Source of the DNA: Panopea generosa
Taxonomy: Eukaryota > Mollusca > Bivalvia > Adapedonta > Hiatellidae
Assembly (NCBI GenBank): GCA_029582155.1
Contig: CM055899.1
Span: 75,455,522-75,519,521 of the forward strand
Length of the DNA stretch: 64,000 nucleotides
Reading direction: 5' to 3'
The stretch's first letter is position 1, and each line of letters starts with the position of its first letter. The translations under genes were made by a program, and so were the position numbers. Under the pieces are notes generated by a model. That model had not been told where the DNA came from and did no database searches. It saw nothing but the letters and a program-made list of their open reading frames with translations. Below, in pieces: positions 20,302-33,232 of this stretch.

Positions 20302-22610
20302 ATGAACTCAATAGCGGATATTTAAATTCATCCTATTTTAGAATTTATAAATTTGTGCTATTTCCATTTGTTAAGTTTATCTTATTTGTATTGATAAAAC
20401 CTTCTGTACGCTGGAAGAAAGAGATAAAGATAATAATAAGGATAATAATAATTATAATAATAATTATAATTTAAGCATAAATAAACGAATATATAAACAT
20501 GAATATTGTCATTCTTTTTATCCGTTTCATAATATTGTGTATTACATTATATAACTGTTGAATTGAAATTAAATTATAGAATACATACCATCAGAATAAA
20601 GTTGTTAACTGGCTAACGTTGGAAACACTTGGATAGTCTATGGATAAATGTATGTACACATTTGTCACAAAAATAATAAAGAAATAAGCATGATATATAA
20701 ACACAGTGAATACGATACATGGTAATATCTAATGATTCTTTGGAAGTACATAGTACGTCTGGGAAAAGAAACTAGCAGTCTCTGTTTGATGTAGACAGTT
20801 CATGAGGACTATGAACTAAACTGCAATCCTCATCAACACAAGCACCTGCTTAATAAGTAGTATTTAACAATTGTATTTCCTGACTGAGTCAAAATACGGG
20901 TGAACTTGTTATAGCCACCACAGGGCACGTTAAGTTTGCACTACAACCGTACACGAGATGTAAGTGTATTGCTAGTATTTGTTTAAATACGACACTGCCT
21001 GGTAACAGCCAACATTAATATACCATTAACAGAAGAAATATTATTATTGGAAACAATTTATAAATGATAGTATGTATTTAATTTCAGAGACAACATCTAC
21101 TTCTTGTGCTAAACGTATACACACTCAACTAAGTATTGAAACGCTTTAAAACAATAAAAAAAGTATTGAAATGAATGCATTACGTTAGAATTTTCATGTA
21201 GCATTCAAAACTACAAATATGTTTAAAAAAACATAATTCAGTAACTTACTAACACAGTCAGACAATAAGCAGTATTTACTTTACCAAGATGCATATCTAA
21301 GAAATAAAAGTGCTATCTATTTAAATAATTGAATGACAGGTTAGAAGTAAAAAAAATAGGGATGGTGAGATACCAATTAGGTAATGGCTAAAGCAAACAA
21401 TTTTTGTTTGAACTGATTTTTTTATGGTTGTTATAATATTAAATAGCAGTAATAAATAGATTGGTATTATTTATAGGAATTAAAAATATAAGCCACATAT
21501 AGGCCTGGTTAGGCTGAGTTTAACGTATCGTTACAAGTATGACGTTTAATTATATATGTGTGTACTATATTGTAATAATGTCACATAAACAAATAAAATA
21601 AACAAATAAAACGCAACACGTGATAATTTTGTAATTAAATTGTTTTATCAGTATTCCTTTGTTTGTAACATCGCAGTTGGTACATGTACAATGTATTAGG
21701 AGTACACGTGATATACAATATCACAATGAAGATAAATTGATGTGTATCTATACTTTGATTTATATCAAGGATACACAAGAAAGGATTTCTGTTATATGGT
21801 ATTTAATAATACGGAGTATATATACTTATATATGTATTGATAAAGGGAATACGTATTAATTGATTATAAAAATATGCGTATTTTATAGACGGATCAATGA
21901 TTTTGATTCAAGATTTCAAATAAGGAAAGAGGTGGTTGATAAAGAGTAAATTTTAATATTTATTGCAATTTTGGTACAATTTCATACGAGGTGAGTATTG
22001 GTTTGGGAATATTTGCAATAAATTGGAAGGGTGGGACGTTCAATTCTTCGTACTGTCATAGCAAATATCTTGTAAGATTAATAGGAAAGGTATACAAGAT
22101 TATGACATCAATGTCCACCATGTGATAAAGGATCTTCAATCATAAAGTTTCAGAGATGTAATGACAAACAATATTGATGAAAGCAACACAAGTTTATATA
22201 TGTTAATGTCGGATATGAAAGTGAACTGTAAACATCAAACAGGCGAAAGGTTAATCAGATATTTTTTATTAGGCTATGATTGATGATTTAATTATGATTT
22301 CTTGATATCTATGGTTGTATTGATATCGTTACAAGCAGATGAATAGTTAAAGATTTACATATTATATGTGCACATAACTAAAACAACAGCCTTAAACGTT
22401 TTAAGGTGATACTTTTATATGGATACACGAAAATACTGACCTTAAGAGATCAAAGATTTTTTTTTTTAAAAATGTTTATGAATATTTTCATAAGTTGTGT
22501 AAAATATGTTAATACATTCTTAAAAATGAAGTTTCTGATAGTAATACTGGGGGATTAACACTTGTATATAACTGTTAAATTTATTTAATGCGTTGCCAAT
22601 CAATAAACCG
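20302..22610. other. AT-rich spacer, copy A
   Basis: No gene recognised. It includes a short AT-rich simple repeat near 20430-20470. It aligns to about 53861-56710 in copy B, which is longer mainly because of a TTA-rich array. Confidence 0.5.
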
Positions 22611-23489
22611 ACATTGTTAAAGGGTCACTGTGTTATACATCGTCATTGTTATAGTGTCATTGTGTTAATCACCAACATTATTATATGGTCATGGTGTTAT
22701 ACACCAACATTGTTATAGTGTCAATATGTTATACACCAACATTATTATATGGTCATTGTGTTATACGCCAACATTGTTATAGTGTCGCTGTGTTATAAAC
22801 CGACATTATTATATGGTCATTGTGTTACACACCAACATTGTTATGGTGTCATTGTGTTATACATCAACATTGTTAAAGGGTCATTGTGTTATACACCGAC
22901 ATTATTATATGGTCAGTGTGTTATACACCAACATTGTTATAGTGTCACTGTGTTATTCATCAAAATTGTTATAGGGTCACTGTGTTATACACCAAAATTG
23001 TTATGGTGTCATTGTGTTATACACCAACATTGTTATGGTGTCATTTAGTTAAACACCAACATTGTTATAGTATCATTGTGTTATACATCAACATTGTTAT
23101 AGTACCATTGTGTTATACAAACATTGTAATATGGTCATTGTGTTCAACAACACTATTGTTATAAGATTATTGTGTTATACACCAACATTACTATATGGCC
23201 ATAGTATTATACACCAACATTCTTATATGGCGATTGTGTGATACACCAACATTGTAATAATGTCATTGTATTATACAACAACATTGTTTTAGTGTCACTG
23301 TGTTATAAACCGACATTGTTAAAGGGTCATTGTGTTATACACCAACATTATTATATGGTCATTGTGTTATACACCAACATTGTTATAGTTTTATGGTCAT
23401 TGTGTTATACGCCAACATTATTTTAATTTAATGGTCATTGTGTTATATGCCAACATTATTATATGGTCATTGTATTTTACCAATATTGT
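22611..23489. repeat. 32-bp minisatellite, copy A (about 27 units)
   Basis: Tandem 32-bp units with core 'gtgttatacaccaacattgt', alternating between 'tatagtgtc' and 'tatatggtc' variants. The array ends about 30 bp before the SWAP70-like exon. Periodic ORFs here are repeat artefacts. Copy B has about six times more sequence of this kind. Confidence 0.95.
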
Positions 23490-23518
23490 TTAAGGATTTT
23501 ATTGATATAACTGGTCAG

Positions 23519-23699
23519 AGAAGTAAAGAACATCAAATAAATCAGTTCTTGATTGGCCGTAGCGAGAACTCGCTGTTGACATTCACGGAATTTCTGAATG
23601 TGTTCGAGAAAGATTATGTTGTTGGGTTATCCAGAAATGATATCAGTCACGGCCTACACCAGCTGTACGAGACATACATACTTAATACACTTGGAAAAG
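23519..23699 (+). CDS. SWAP70/DEF6-like exon: segment before the PH domain
   Basis: A 181-nt open segment between 'actggtcag' and 'aaag|gtgggt', phase 0 in and 1 out. It reads 'LLTFTEFLNVFEKDYVVGLS', 'RNDISHGLHQLYETYILN' and 'TLGKG'. This matches the region just before the PH domain of SWAP70/DEF6 (DEF6 has 'SVWQFLELFNSG' and '[20 protein letters not shown]' here). In that family this part sits between the EF-hand-like N-terminus and the PIP3-binding PH domain of a Rac-activating adaptor. It joins in phase to the exon at 26864. Other exons of the gene were not found. Confidence 0.75.
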
Positions 23700-24564
23700 G
23701 TGGGTATCACTGTTAATGGACATATATTCCATTTATATCAGTCTATCCCAGAACCTGATATCGCTCGAATCAGGTCTGTTTATCTCCAATTAAAAAAGTA
23801 AGGAATTCCATGTCTGTCTCAACAGTGCTTACTAAACTGTGACGTTATTCCAATTTTCCCTAAAGCAACTGACCAATCAACGTGCTAAAACGTGTTATGT
23901 AACGAACCCAATCGGCAAGGTCCGTTCCACAGGCTCGTTTATATCCCGAGCAAAACTAGTAAGCGTCACTCTATATGCAATCGGACGCATAGGAAGACAT
24001 TTAATTATTTTTAAAAGCATCAAATTGAGAGTATTTAGCTTCCATTTCCAAAGTGCATAAAACGTTTTAAAGTATGAAAATCAAGCTCATATTCAAAATC
24101 TCCTTTTTTTACTACAAAATCAACATTAAAAATACATGATTTTATTTACTTATAAGAACATGTTAATTGAATGATAGAGATTAATGACAGAAATGCAGTT
24201 TGCGCATTGGTTTCACAGCGGTTAAAGTCAGTGACTACATTTATCTACCCATTCAAAGCAGACGTAGAGAATATCGATCCACAAAACATTCCATTATCAA
24301 TTTCCTTTGAGACTACTTAATCAGTTTCAAAACATTTCAGGTATTATATCCAAATAAAATGTAGGTTATCTGTGTTTGTCTCACAGTGTTTATACAATGT
24401 GGTTGTTTACGAGATTAACTCTCACGTGATTTAACAAAATGGTTTAATTTCTTCGGCCTAATTAAGTTAGCTAGGGATTAACAATTATGATATTTGCAAA
24501 TATTCACATGCTAAACACTTTATTCCTTATTCTGTGTACCTATCATAGGCTAATAACGATAAGT
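23700..24564. other. intron of the SWAP70-like gene, 5' part
   Basis: Non-repetitive AT-rich DNA between the two SWAP70-like exons. A 73-codon ORF (23839-24060) has no recognised motif. Confidence 0.4.
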
Positions 24565-25019
24565 GTCTCACTCAACAATTAATTTGTACTGTTCTATATA
24601 TAGAAAAATACACTTCTAAGACACTGGAGATATTACCAATGAATCTTAAATTGCCTTGCTCTCATAGATAGTCTCCTGTTGGTCCAATTATGCAGTAAAG
24701 TCATGGGGTTGACCAGGTTGTTTTTTTCACAATTTCAATGGTTTGATGGCACCCCTTAATATTTGACAATTCTGCCCATTTGTTTCCTTGTATCACTACA
24801 CATCTTTAAACTGTTATAGCTTCACCAAACAGTACCAAATGTCATCCAAACTTGGCGGAAATCATGAAAATGCTCCAATGTTCTCATATGTACAAAGAAA
24901 TATGACAATTTCTTGCATTTTCAAAAAAAAATAATGCCCAACCGCTTAACACAGCTCTAATTTCTTTGGTGTAATAATCTTGCTACCGTAATGTAAGGGA
25001 TGCAATTCTTAAATGAGTC
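24565..25019. mobile_element. MITE-like element, member 1
   Basis: About 455 bp, directly repeated at 32779-33232. It begins 'gtctcactcaacaattaat' and ends with a degenerate inverted copy ('gcaattcttaaatgagtcc'). Member 2 keeps the intact right end 'taattgttcagtgagac'. No ORF. Confidence 0.6.
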
Positions 25020-26286
25020 CTAAGTGGTGTGTAACGCTCTACCCACCCCCATCCCACTAGTTCTTCGGCTATCTGTGTTATTGTTATCTATGGTTATTTA
25101 AAAACCTGAAGCGTGTTGTTTTCGAAATAGTTTTCAAATTTAATTAATAAATCGACTACAGAATGCCTTTGGTCATTTACAAAATACGATTACGAGAGAT
25201 ATTGCAACGACAGCAATAAATAACAAATAACAGATTGATGTATATAAAGTATATATACAATATAGACATTGCTAAATAGAGGTCATTCAGGTTGAAAATA
25301 AAGTATGATGTTAACTCACCTGTATATGATGTGCATATTAATATTCTTAACAATTACAGTAATTAAACAAAAAACAGTAATTATTGGGACAATCGTTTAC
25401 AGTCAAACCAAACCTGTGTTAGCGTCCACCGCTTTTAAGCAGCCACTTGTCTTAAGCAGTTACATTTGCTATTTCCCATTTCTATGCCTTCAAAGTAAAT
25501 TAACATGTATTAAGCAACAACCTGTCTTAAAAGGCCATTTTGTCCTTCACTTAACTGACTGCTCAAGACTGGTTTGACTATGAATATTTGTATATATGTA
25601 TATGAATTATCGCCAGACCATGTTTAACATTCCAACTTAAAATCCAAATTTTGATTAAGAGTGAAACATAAAAACATGTATGCCAAAGGAACATGAATCA
25701 TATCATTAGAAGTAGGTGACCCATGCTTCACATAGAGTGGGTTTTGTCCATTCTCAATGGGTTTAGCTATTTGTTGATAAAACATTTCAGTCAGCAAAGG
25801 GCCAGGTTCACGAAGACCTCATATCGGCCCTATATTGCTTTTAAATACTTACTGTCAGCAAAGCTTTGCGTATTTGAATTAAATATACTTTATTGTTTTG
25901 AAATGTTTTAATTTTATGTTTTTCTATTGATAGAATAACTACAAAGACGGTTAAAGTTTTGTCCTAATTTTGGCATTTAATATTACTTTTATTATGAAAG
26001 CATTCTTGCACACAAAGATTTTTATTTTGATAATTGTAATATGTGTATATATTGTGTCACAAGAGTGCATTCACTGTTGAAACATGATCAATTTATCTAA
26101 AATGGCTTGAAATGTATGAAAATTGCATATTTTCACTGAACGTGTATATTTTAATGATATTGTATTAAACGAAAAATTTAAAATTGGAAAAGAAAATTTA
26201 AATTAAAAAAAATAAAATTATAATCAAAATAAAACAATTGCAAATTTTACAAAAAATAAGGATTAATTTTATTGCATATACAAAGC

Positions 26287-26336
<50 letters not shown>

Positions 26337-26863
26337 TGCGCGCGTGTGCTTGCGTGCGTGCGTGTGTGTGTGTTGTGTGTGTGTGAGGGGGAGTCGTGAA
26401 CCTTTTCTTTTCAACTTAAGGTATCAATTTAATTTCCACCCGCGTTCACAACTAACAGTTTAGATCTTAGTAAATTAAAGATTTTTCACTTAGGTTGTAT
26501 GTTTGGACTTATAAACATATGCTTTCCTACCGACAGATTGAAGTAAACTTTGGATAGGTTTGGCAGCAATATATCTAACTAAAACAGCTTAAAACTTTCT
26601 GTTGCAATTTTGTCCACGTTGACCTACACTAACCGAAGATAAAAGTTATCGACAAAAAAACTAAGGGACATAATCATGAAGACAAACGTGATGTATACTA
26701 CATACTAGTTATGTCCCGTAAATCCGTTATATAACGGGTTGTTATCTTCAAAATGTGTAAAACTTAAACGAAGCTTTAATGCATTTATAAATATACGAAT
26801 TGCATGAATATTTAAACATAACATTTTCAAAATTATTAAAGATAATATATGTTTATATTCCAG
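25020..26863. other. intron of the SWAP70-like gene, 3' part
   Basis: AT-rich DNA with a long (GT)n run at 26289-26386 and no recognised coding exon. Confidence 0.4.
26289..26386. repeat. (GT)n microsatellite
   Basis: A GT-rich run of about 98 bp: about 23 perfect dinucleotides, then an imperfect G-, T- and C-containing tail. Confidence 0.95.
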
Positions 26864-27009
26864 GGATGATGTCAAAACGTGGCTATAAAGTGAAGCATTG
26901 GAAAGAACGCTGGCTCGTGCTCACACCGAAATGCTTGAAGTACTACGTAAGTTCAAACGAACGTGACATGAAGGGGCAGATTGACTTTGACAGCAAATGT
27001 GACGTAGAG
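26864..27009 (+). CDS. SWAP70/DEF6-like exon: start of the PH domain
   Basis: A 146-nt exon (acceptor 'atattccag', donor 'gag|gtatgt', phase 1 in and 0 out). It reads 'GMMSKRGYKVKHWKERWLVL', 'TPKCLKYYVSSNERDMKG' and 'QIDFDSKCDVE'. SWAP70/DEF6 PH domains show W-x-ERW-x-x-L...YY.S...KG.I..D..C.VE at the same spacing. Joined to 23519-23699 it gives 109 codons without a stop. This is only the first half of a PH domain. The continuation was not found before 34.5 kb, so the gene either extends past the window or is broken. Confidence 0.85.
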
Positions 27010-27416
27010 GTATGTATTGATGAACCAGGTTTCATTCGAACCTCTCCACTTCATCAAATAATCTTGTATCGTCTACTGGATATTTGTTGACAATTTGAAG
27101 AACAAGCGTTTGTGTGATAAATGAATACACTCTATGTACATTTATCTAATGAAAAAATGAAAGTTATTTTGAGAAAAAAAAAACACAACAGTTTTCTGAT
27201 CTTTGTACTTGGAATTTTTAAACATATTAAGTGACACAACTAAATTTGGTCAGCATGTCTAGCATCTCCAATGTTTTCATTATCAGCCGACATTTCGTAA
27301 TCACAAAAATAATCAAAAATGATAAGTAATCGTTTTACGTGTATGTAGGACTTTATGAAATATTAATACATTTAAAAGCTGATTGAAAACTTTTTAACGT
27401 AAATGTAACTGAATAT

Positions 27417-30318
27417 CAGTCACTTATCTCTGTTTATATGTCTCTGTGTACAGTACTGGATAAGCTTCTAAATATCAGTCACTAATCTCTGTTTATATGT
27501 CTCTGTGTACAGTACTGGATAGGCTTCTAAATATCAGTCACTTATCTCTGTTTATATGTCTCTGTGTACATGTACTGGATAGGCTCACTTATCTCTGTTT
27601 ATATGTCTCTGTGTACATGTACTGGATAGGGTTCTAAATATCAGTCACTTATCTCTGTTTATATGTCTCTGTGTACATGTACTGGATAGGGTTCTAAATA
27701 TCAGTCACTTATCTCTGTTTATATATCTCTGTGTACAGTACTGGATAAGCTTCTAAATATCAGTCACTTATCTCTGTTTATATGTCTCTGTTTACATGTA
27801 CTGGATAGGCTTCTAAATATCAGTGACTTATCATTGTTTATATGTTTCTGTGTACAGTACTGGATAGGCTTCTAAATATCAGTCACGAATCTCTGTTTAT
27901 ATGTCTCTGTTTACATGTACTGGATAGGCTTCTAAATATCAGTGACTTATCATTGTTTATATGTCTCTGTGTACATGTACTGGATAGGCTTCTAAATATA
28001 AGTCACTTATCTCTGTTTATATGTCTCTGTGTACAGTACTGGATAAGCTTCTAAATATAAGTCACTTATCTCTGTTTATATGTCTCTGTGTATAGTACTG
28101 GATAGGCTTCTAAATATCAGTCACTTATCTCTATTGATATGTCTCTGTGTACATGAACTGGATAGGGTTCTAAATATCAGTCACTTATCTCTGTTTATAT
28201 GTCTCTGTGTACAGTACTGGATAGGCTTCTAAATATCAGTCACGAATCTCTGTTTATATGTCTCTGTGTACATGTACTGGATAGGGTTCTAAATATCAGT
28301 CACTTATCTCTGTTTATATGTCTCTGTGTACAGTACTGGATAGGCTTCTAAATATCAGTCACTTATCTCTGTTTTTATGTCTTTGTGTACATGTACTGGA
28401 TAGGCTTCTAAATATCAGTCACTTATCTCTGTTTATATGTCTCTGTGTACAGTACTGGATAGGCTTCTAAATATCAGTCACTAATCTCTGTTTATATGTC
28501 TCTGTGTACATGTACTGGATAGGCTTCTAAATATCAGTCACTTATCTCTGTTGATATGTCTCTGTGTACATGTACTGGATAGGCTCACTTATCTCTGTTT
28601 ATATGTCTCTGTGTACATGTACTGGATAGGTTTCTAAATATCAGTCACTTATCTCTAACTATATATGTCTGTGTACATGAACTGGCTAGGCTTCTAAATA
28701 TCCGTCACGAATCTCTGTTTATATGTCTCTGTGTACAGTACTGGATAGGGTTCTAAATATCAGTGACTTATCTCTGTTTATATGTCTCTGTGTACATGTA
28801 CTGGCTAGGCTTCTAAATATCTGTTACGAACCTCTGTTTATATGTCTCTGCGTACAGTACTGGATAGGCTTCTGAATACCAGTCACTTATCTCTGTTTAT
28901 ATGCCTCTGTGTACAGTACTGGATTGGCTTCTAAATATCAGTCACGAATCTCTGTTTATTTGTCTCTGTGTACAGTACTGGATAGGCTTCTAAACATCTG
29001 TCACTTATCTCTGTTTATATGTCTCTGTGTACACGTAATGGATAGGCTTCTAAATATCAGTCACTTATCTCTGTTTATATGTCTCTGTGTACATGTACTG
29101 GATAGGGTTCTAAATATCAGTCACTTATCTCTGTTTATATGTCTCCGTGTACATGTAATGGATAGAGTTCTAAATATCAATCACTTATCTCTGTTTATAT
29201 GTTTCTGTGTACAGTACTGGATAGGCTTCTAAATATCAGTCACGAATCTCTGTTTATATGTCTCTGTGTACATGTACTGGATAGGCTTCTAAATATCAGT
29301 CACGAATATCTGTTTATATGTCTCTGAGTACATGTACTGGATAGGCTTCTAAATATCAGTCACAAATCTCTGTTTATATGTTGTCACTGAGTACATGTAC
29401 TGGATAGGCTGCTTCTAAATATCAGTCACGAATCTCTGTTTATATGTCTCTGTGTACAGTACTGGATAGGCTTCTAAATATCAGTCACTTATCTCTGTTT
29501 ATATGTCTCTGTGTACATGTACTGGATATGCTTCTGAATATCAGTCACTTATCTCTGTTTATATGTCTCTGTGTACATGTACTGGATAGGCTTCTAAATA
29601 TCAGTCACTTATCTCTATTTATATGTCTCTGTGTACATGTACTGGATAGGCTTCTAAATATCAGTCACTTATCTCTGTTTATATGTCTCTGTGTACATGT
29701 ACTGGATAAGCTTCTAAATATCAGTCACGTATCTCTGTTTATATGTCTCTGTGTACATGTACTGGATAGGCTTCTAAATAACAGTCACTAATCTCTGTTT
29801 ATATATCTCTGTGTACATGTACTGGATAGGGTTCTAAATATCAGTCACTTATCTCTGTTTATATGTCTCTGTGTACAGTACTGGATAGGGTTCTAAATAT
29901 CAGTCACTAATCTCTGTTTATATTTCTCTGTGTACATGTACTGGATAGGCTTCTAAATATCAGTCACTTATCTCTGTTTATATGTCTCTGTGTACATTTA
30001 CTGGATAGGCTTCTAAATATCAGTCACTAATCTCTGACTATATATCTCTGTGTACATGTACTGTCTAGGCTTCTAAATATCAGTCACGAATCTCTGTTTA
30101 TATATCTCTGTGTACAGTACTGGATAGGCTTCTAAATATCAGTCAGGAATCTCTGTTTATATGTCTCTGTGTACATGTACTGGCTAGGCTTCTAAATATC
30201 AGTCACGAATCTCTGTTTATATGTCTCTGTGTACAGTACTGGATAGGCTTCTAAATATCAGTCACTTATCTCTGTTTATATGTCTCTGTGTTCAGTACTG
30301 GATAGGCTTCTAAATATC
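27417..30318. repeat. 60-bp minisatellite (about 49 units)
   Basis: Tandem units of 58-60 bp with core 'gtgtacatgtactggatagg' and 'ttctaaatatcagtcact'. A shorter unit has 'gtgtacagtactgg'. The 60-bp form is a multiple of 3, so it keeps a periodic 20-residue frame ('VLDRLLNISHLSLFICLC') open over stretches. The frame breaks at every short unit, so I regard it as non-coding. The array starts about 400 bp after the PH exon and has no counterpart in copy B. Confidence 0.95.
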
Positions 30319-32166
30319 TCAATAATCTCAATACTCTCAAACATCGTACGATTCAGATTTTACGCTATTAGGCCAATGTAAGCTTAAATTAGTTTTATGA
30401 CAAATAAACCCGTTTAATTATTCTAACTTTCTTAATACTTAATGGAATTTTAAGAACTAAACTTCAAAATGATTTATTCTTTAATCAAAGAATGAAAATG
30501 TAAAAATTTCTTAAAACTGTTGCTCTTATCGATCTATCAATACGTTTTAACAATTCCACGCTACCTGACCTAAATATAGCCTTTGTCACTATACTGTACA
30601 CGTACTAGCTGACACTACTAAATTAGGCCACAACAACCTAACTATTTTGTTACAACTACTATTCTGTATTTGTTTAAATAATTCGTTTTTCAGGCTTTAC
30701 TACTTTCCAGAGTAAAATTGTGAATGTCGTGTAAATGTATTATATACATCTAAAATAATATTGTGCTCTTAAAACATAATACATACATGTATATGTAAAG
30801 AATATGAAATAACGAATAAATGTACAGACATTCTATGATAATTGTTATTGTAACAACCAGATTTTATTCAATAATTGATGCATATGAGGATAGAGAAATC
30901 GTTACCGATTATTGTTGCTACTTTTAATAGGCACGGAGAGCTTATTAGATACAAAAGTATGTGATTCAACTGCTATCATGAATCATTTCATAGGCTGATA
31001 TTGAACATGTTTTGTATTTGTTTTCGAGAATGTGATTAATTTGCTAAAATGTTACTTAGCACTTTTTTCCCAATCAATCATGTCTTTATATACTCACTGA
31101 CCCCGTATTCCCAAATTATATCTATCTAAATATGCAACAATAATATAATGAAAACTTGGACTACGCGCCAAAGTTAGACTAAAATATATTTCCCGCTAAA
31201 GATTGAAACATTTTTTGTGACGTATTGAATGTGTCACGTATTTTCATTTTCATTTCAACTTGTTCCTTCATACACGTTTGCTTGTAGTAAAAGTTTTTGT
31301 GTCTGAGCGAGAGAGACGAAAAGATGACGAAAAGGTCATCAAGCAGTATTCAAGTGCTGTCTATCTTTAGAATGGGGATTGTTTTACCATTCAAATTAAA
31401 GTATTAATTTTGTCATTTTTTAATGGATTTGACATACTAAACCATTTTGATTTTATCTAATTATAATGATGTCCTTGTTATCTATTTTGATAAACATAGT
31501 TTGCTTTTCTTGTTTCGAAACTTTTCAGAAATATCTTAATACGCATTTCGGATGCCGTATAGCATTTCATTTTTTATATTTATTCAAATGTTTGTGCTTA
31601 ACCTAATACGTATGTGTCCTGCAAACGACACAATGTCCTAATTTACCTTGTATATTCATGTTAAACCACTTTGTAGACATTTTGAGCAAATTTAAAAGGA
31701 ACTTTAAATTACAAATTGTCGTTGTGATTGACTCCTCCCACCAGAACGGTGTGTGTAATGAAACTCATATGTCCGATATATATGTATGCTTTATAACATT
31801 ACAATTTTAACATATTAGGATAATGATTTGGTAGAACGGTTTCTTTTATTCTAGAATAATTAATTAACTATGTATTTATGCAACATAAACTTACTATACT
31901 TGAAAGAATATCAGTTTCGAATACCCAAAAAATGGCAAAGTTCACACCAGGAGAATATTGAATTGAAAAGTATAATTGAGATATTAAAAGTATAATTGAG
32001 ATATTAACAAAACACATTTAATCTATTCAACAAATACTTCTTAAAAATAGTTTCCATATCAAAAGAACTAATATTGAGTATTGTTTATATATTCTTTTTA
32101 CAAATATGGAGCCATTTATTTGTATGTAATACAAAATTTCGCATTCGCTTTCTCTACCTTTTCCAG
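30319..32166. other. AT-rich spacer
   Basis: No gene recognised. A short open stretch near 31300 ('VSERERRKDDEKVIKQY' then a stop) lacks splice context and was not called. Confidence 0.4.
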
Positions 32167-32312
32167 ATGATAGGCATGAAAATAGGCTTTTAAGGGACAC
32201 GGAGACGACGACAGTATGATATACTGGAGATGTTAGAAGTGGTCCCAGCGTTCACAGAAGCCAATATGTAAACAGTGAAGTGGAGAGGAGGCATACTATT
32301 CGAAATATTTAA
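32167..32312 (+). pseudogene. possible relic receptor-tail exon
   Basis: After acceptor 'accttttccag' a phase-1 frame reads 'DDRHENRLLRDTETTTV', then TGA (32217-32219), then 'YTGDVRSGPSVHRSQYVNSE', VERRHTIRNI and TAA. The start resembles receptor exon 11 ('DEYENEIMLEA'), with HEN in place of YEN. After the stop there is a YVN motif like those in the receptor tail. It could be a decayed tail exon of a third receptor, a short terminal exon ending at the TGA, or chance. Confidence 0.3.
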
Positions 32313-32778
32313 AATCATATCTGGACACTCTCGTATTTTACCTGAATTGTTTCGGCAACAGATGCTATCTGTAAAACATTAAGACACAGCGTTTATGTTT
32401 GAGCAAGAAGTGCATTTCTAAAAATGTAGAACAGAGTGAAGCTAATTGTTCTCTGAGAATTACATAATCTGAGTAAATCATTCAAATTGAATATGTTATT
32501 AATAATTCGAGCCCTGCAGATAACCAATGATTATTAATAAATGTTGATACTATCCTTGTTATGTCATGTAGAGTCATTTCAAGCTAGTACATGTAGTTGG
32601 TTTGTTATTAAGAAGTCGAAAACCTGATCGACGTCGCGTATTGCAGCTGGTAGCAGAATCATTTCTGTAAGTTTTGATCGTTTAAACCACCATACCTGCC
32701 AATCACTTTACCAACTTAGTCTCACCAAACGACCAATCTATCGTCGTTCCTAATATTAACTGCTTACCGTCAGTACAC

Positions 32779-33232
32779 GTCTCACACACCAATTAATTTT
32801 GTACTGTTCTACATATAGAGACATGCACTTCTGGAACACTGGATACATTACCAATGGTTCTAAAAGTGCCTTATTCCCATAGATAGTCCTCTGTGGGTCC
32901 AAATATGCAGAAAAAAACATGGGGTTGACCAGGTTGCTTTTTCACAATTTCGATGGTTTGATGGCACCCCTTCATTTTTGACAATTCTGCCCATTTGTTG
33001 CAGTGTATCACTACGCATCTTTAAACTGTTATAGCATCATCAAACAGTTCCCAGGGTCACCCAAACTTTGCAGAAATCATGAAAATGTTCCAATGTTCCC
33101 ATATGCACAAAGAAATATGACATTTTATGCATTTTTAAAAAAAAAATTACCCAACCGCTTTACACAGCTCTAATTTCTTGGGCGTAATAATCTTGCTACC
33201 GTCATGTAAGGGAGGTAATTGTTCAGTGAGAC
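32779..33232. mobile_element. MITE-like element, member 2
   Basis: Same family and orientation as 24565-25019, sharing for example 'catggggttgaccaggttg' and 'tggtttgatggcacccctt'. The left end is 'gtctcacacaccaattaat' and the right end 'taattgttcagtgagac'. Non-coding. Confidence 0.65.

Noticed and set aside
22749-23426. Periodic ORFs in the 32-bp arrays here and at 57681-61385
   Set aside because: They are products of a stop-poor tandem repeat. Frames shift with every unit, and each one ends at random variants.
22611-23489. The 32-bp repeat length recalls CRISPR repeats
   Set aside because: The units are contiguous with no unique spacers, and the DNA is eukaryotic. It is a minisatellite.
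31250-31370. Short open stretch 'VSERERRKDDEKVIKQY' before a stop
   Set aside because: No acceptor or donor at suitable positions, under 50 codons, and charged composition comes from a GA-rich run.
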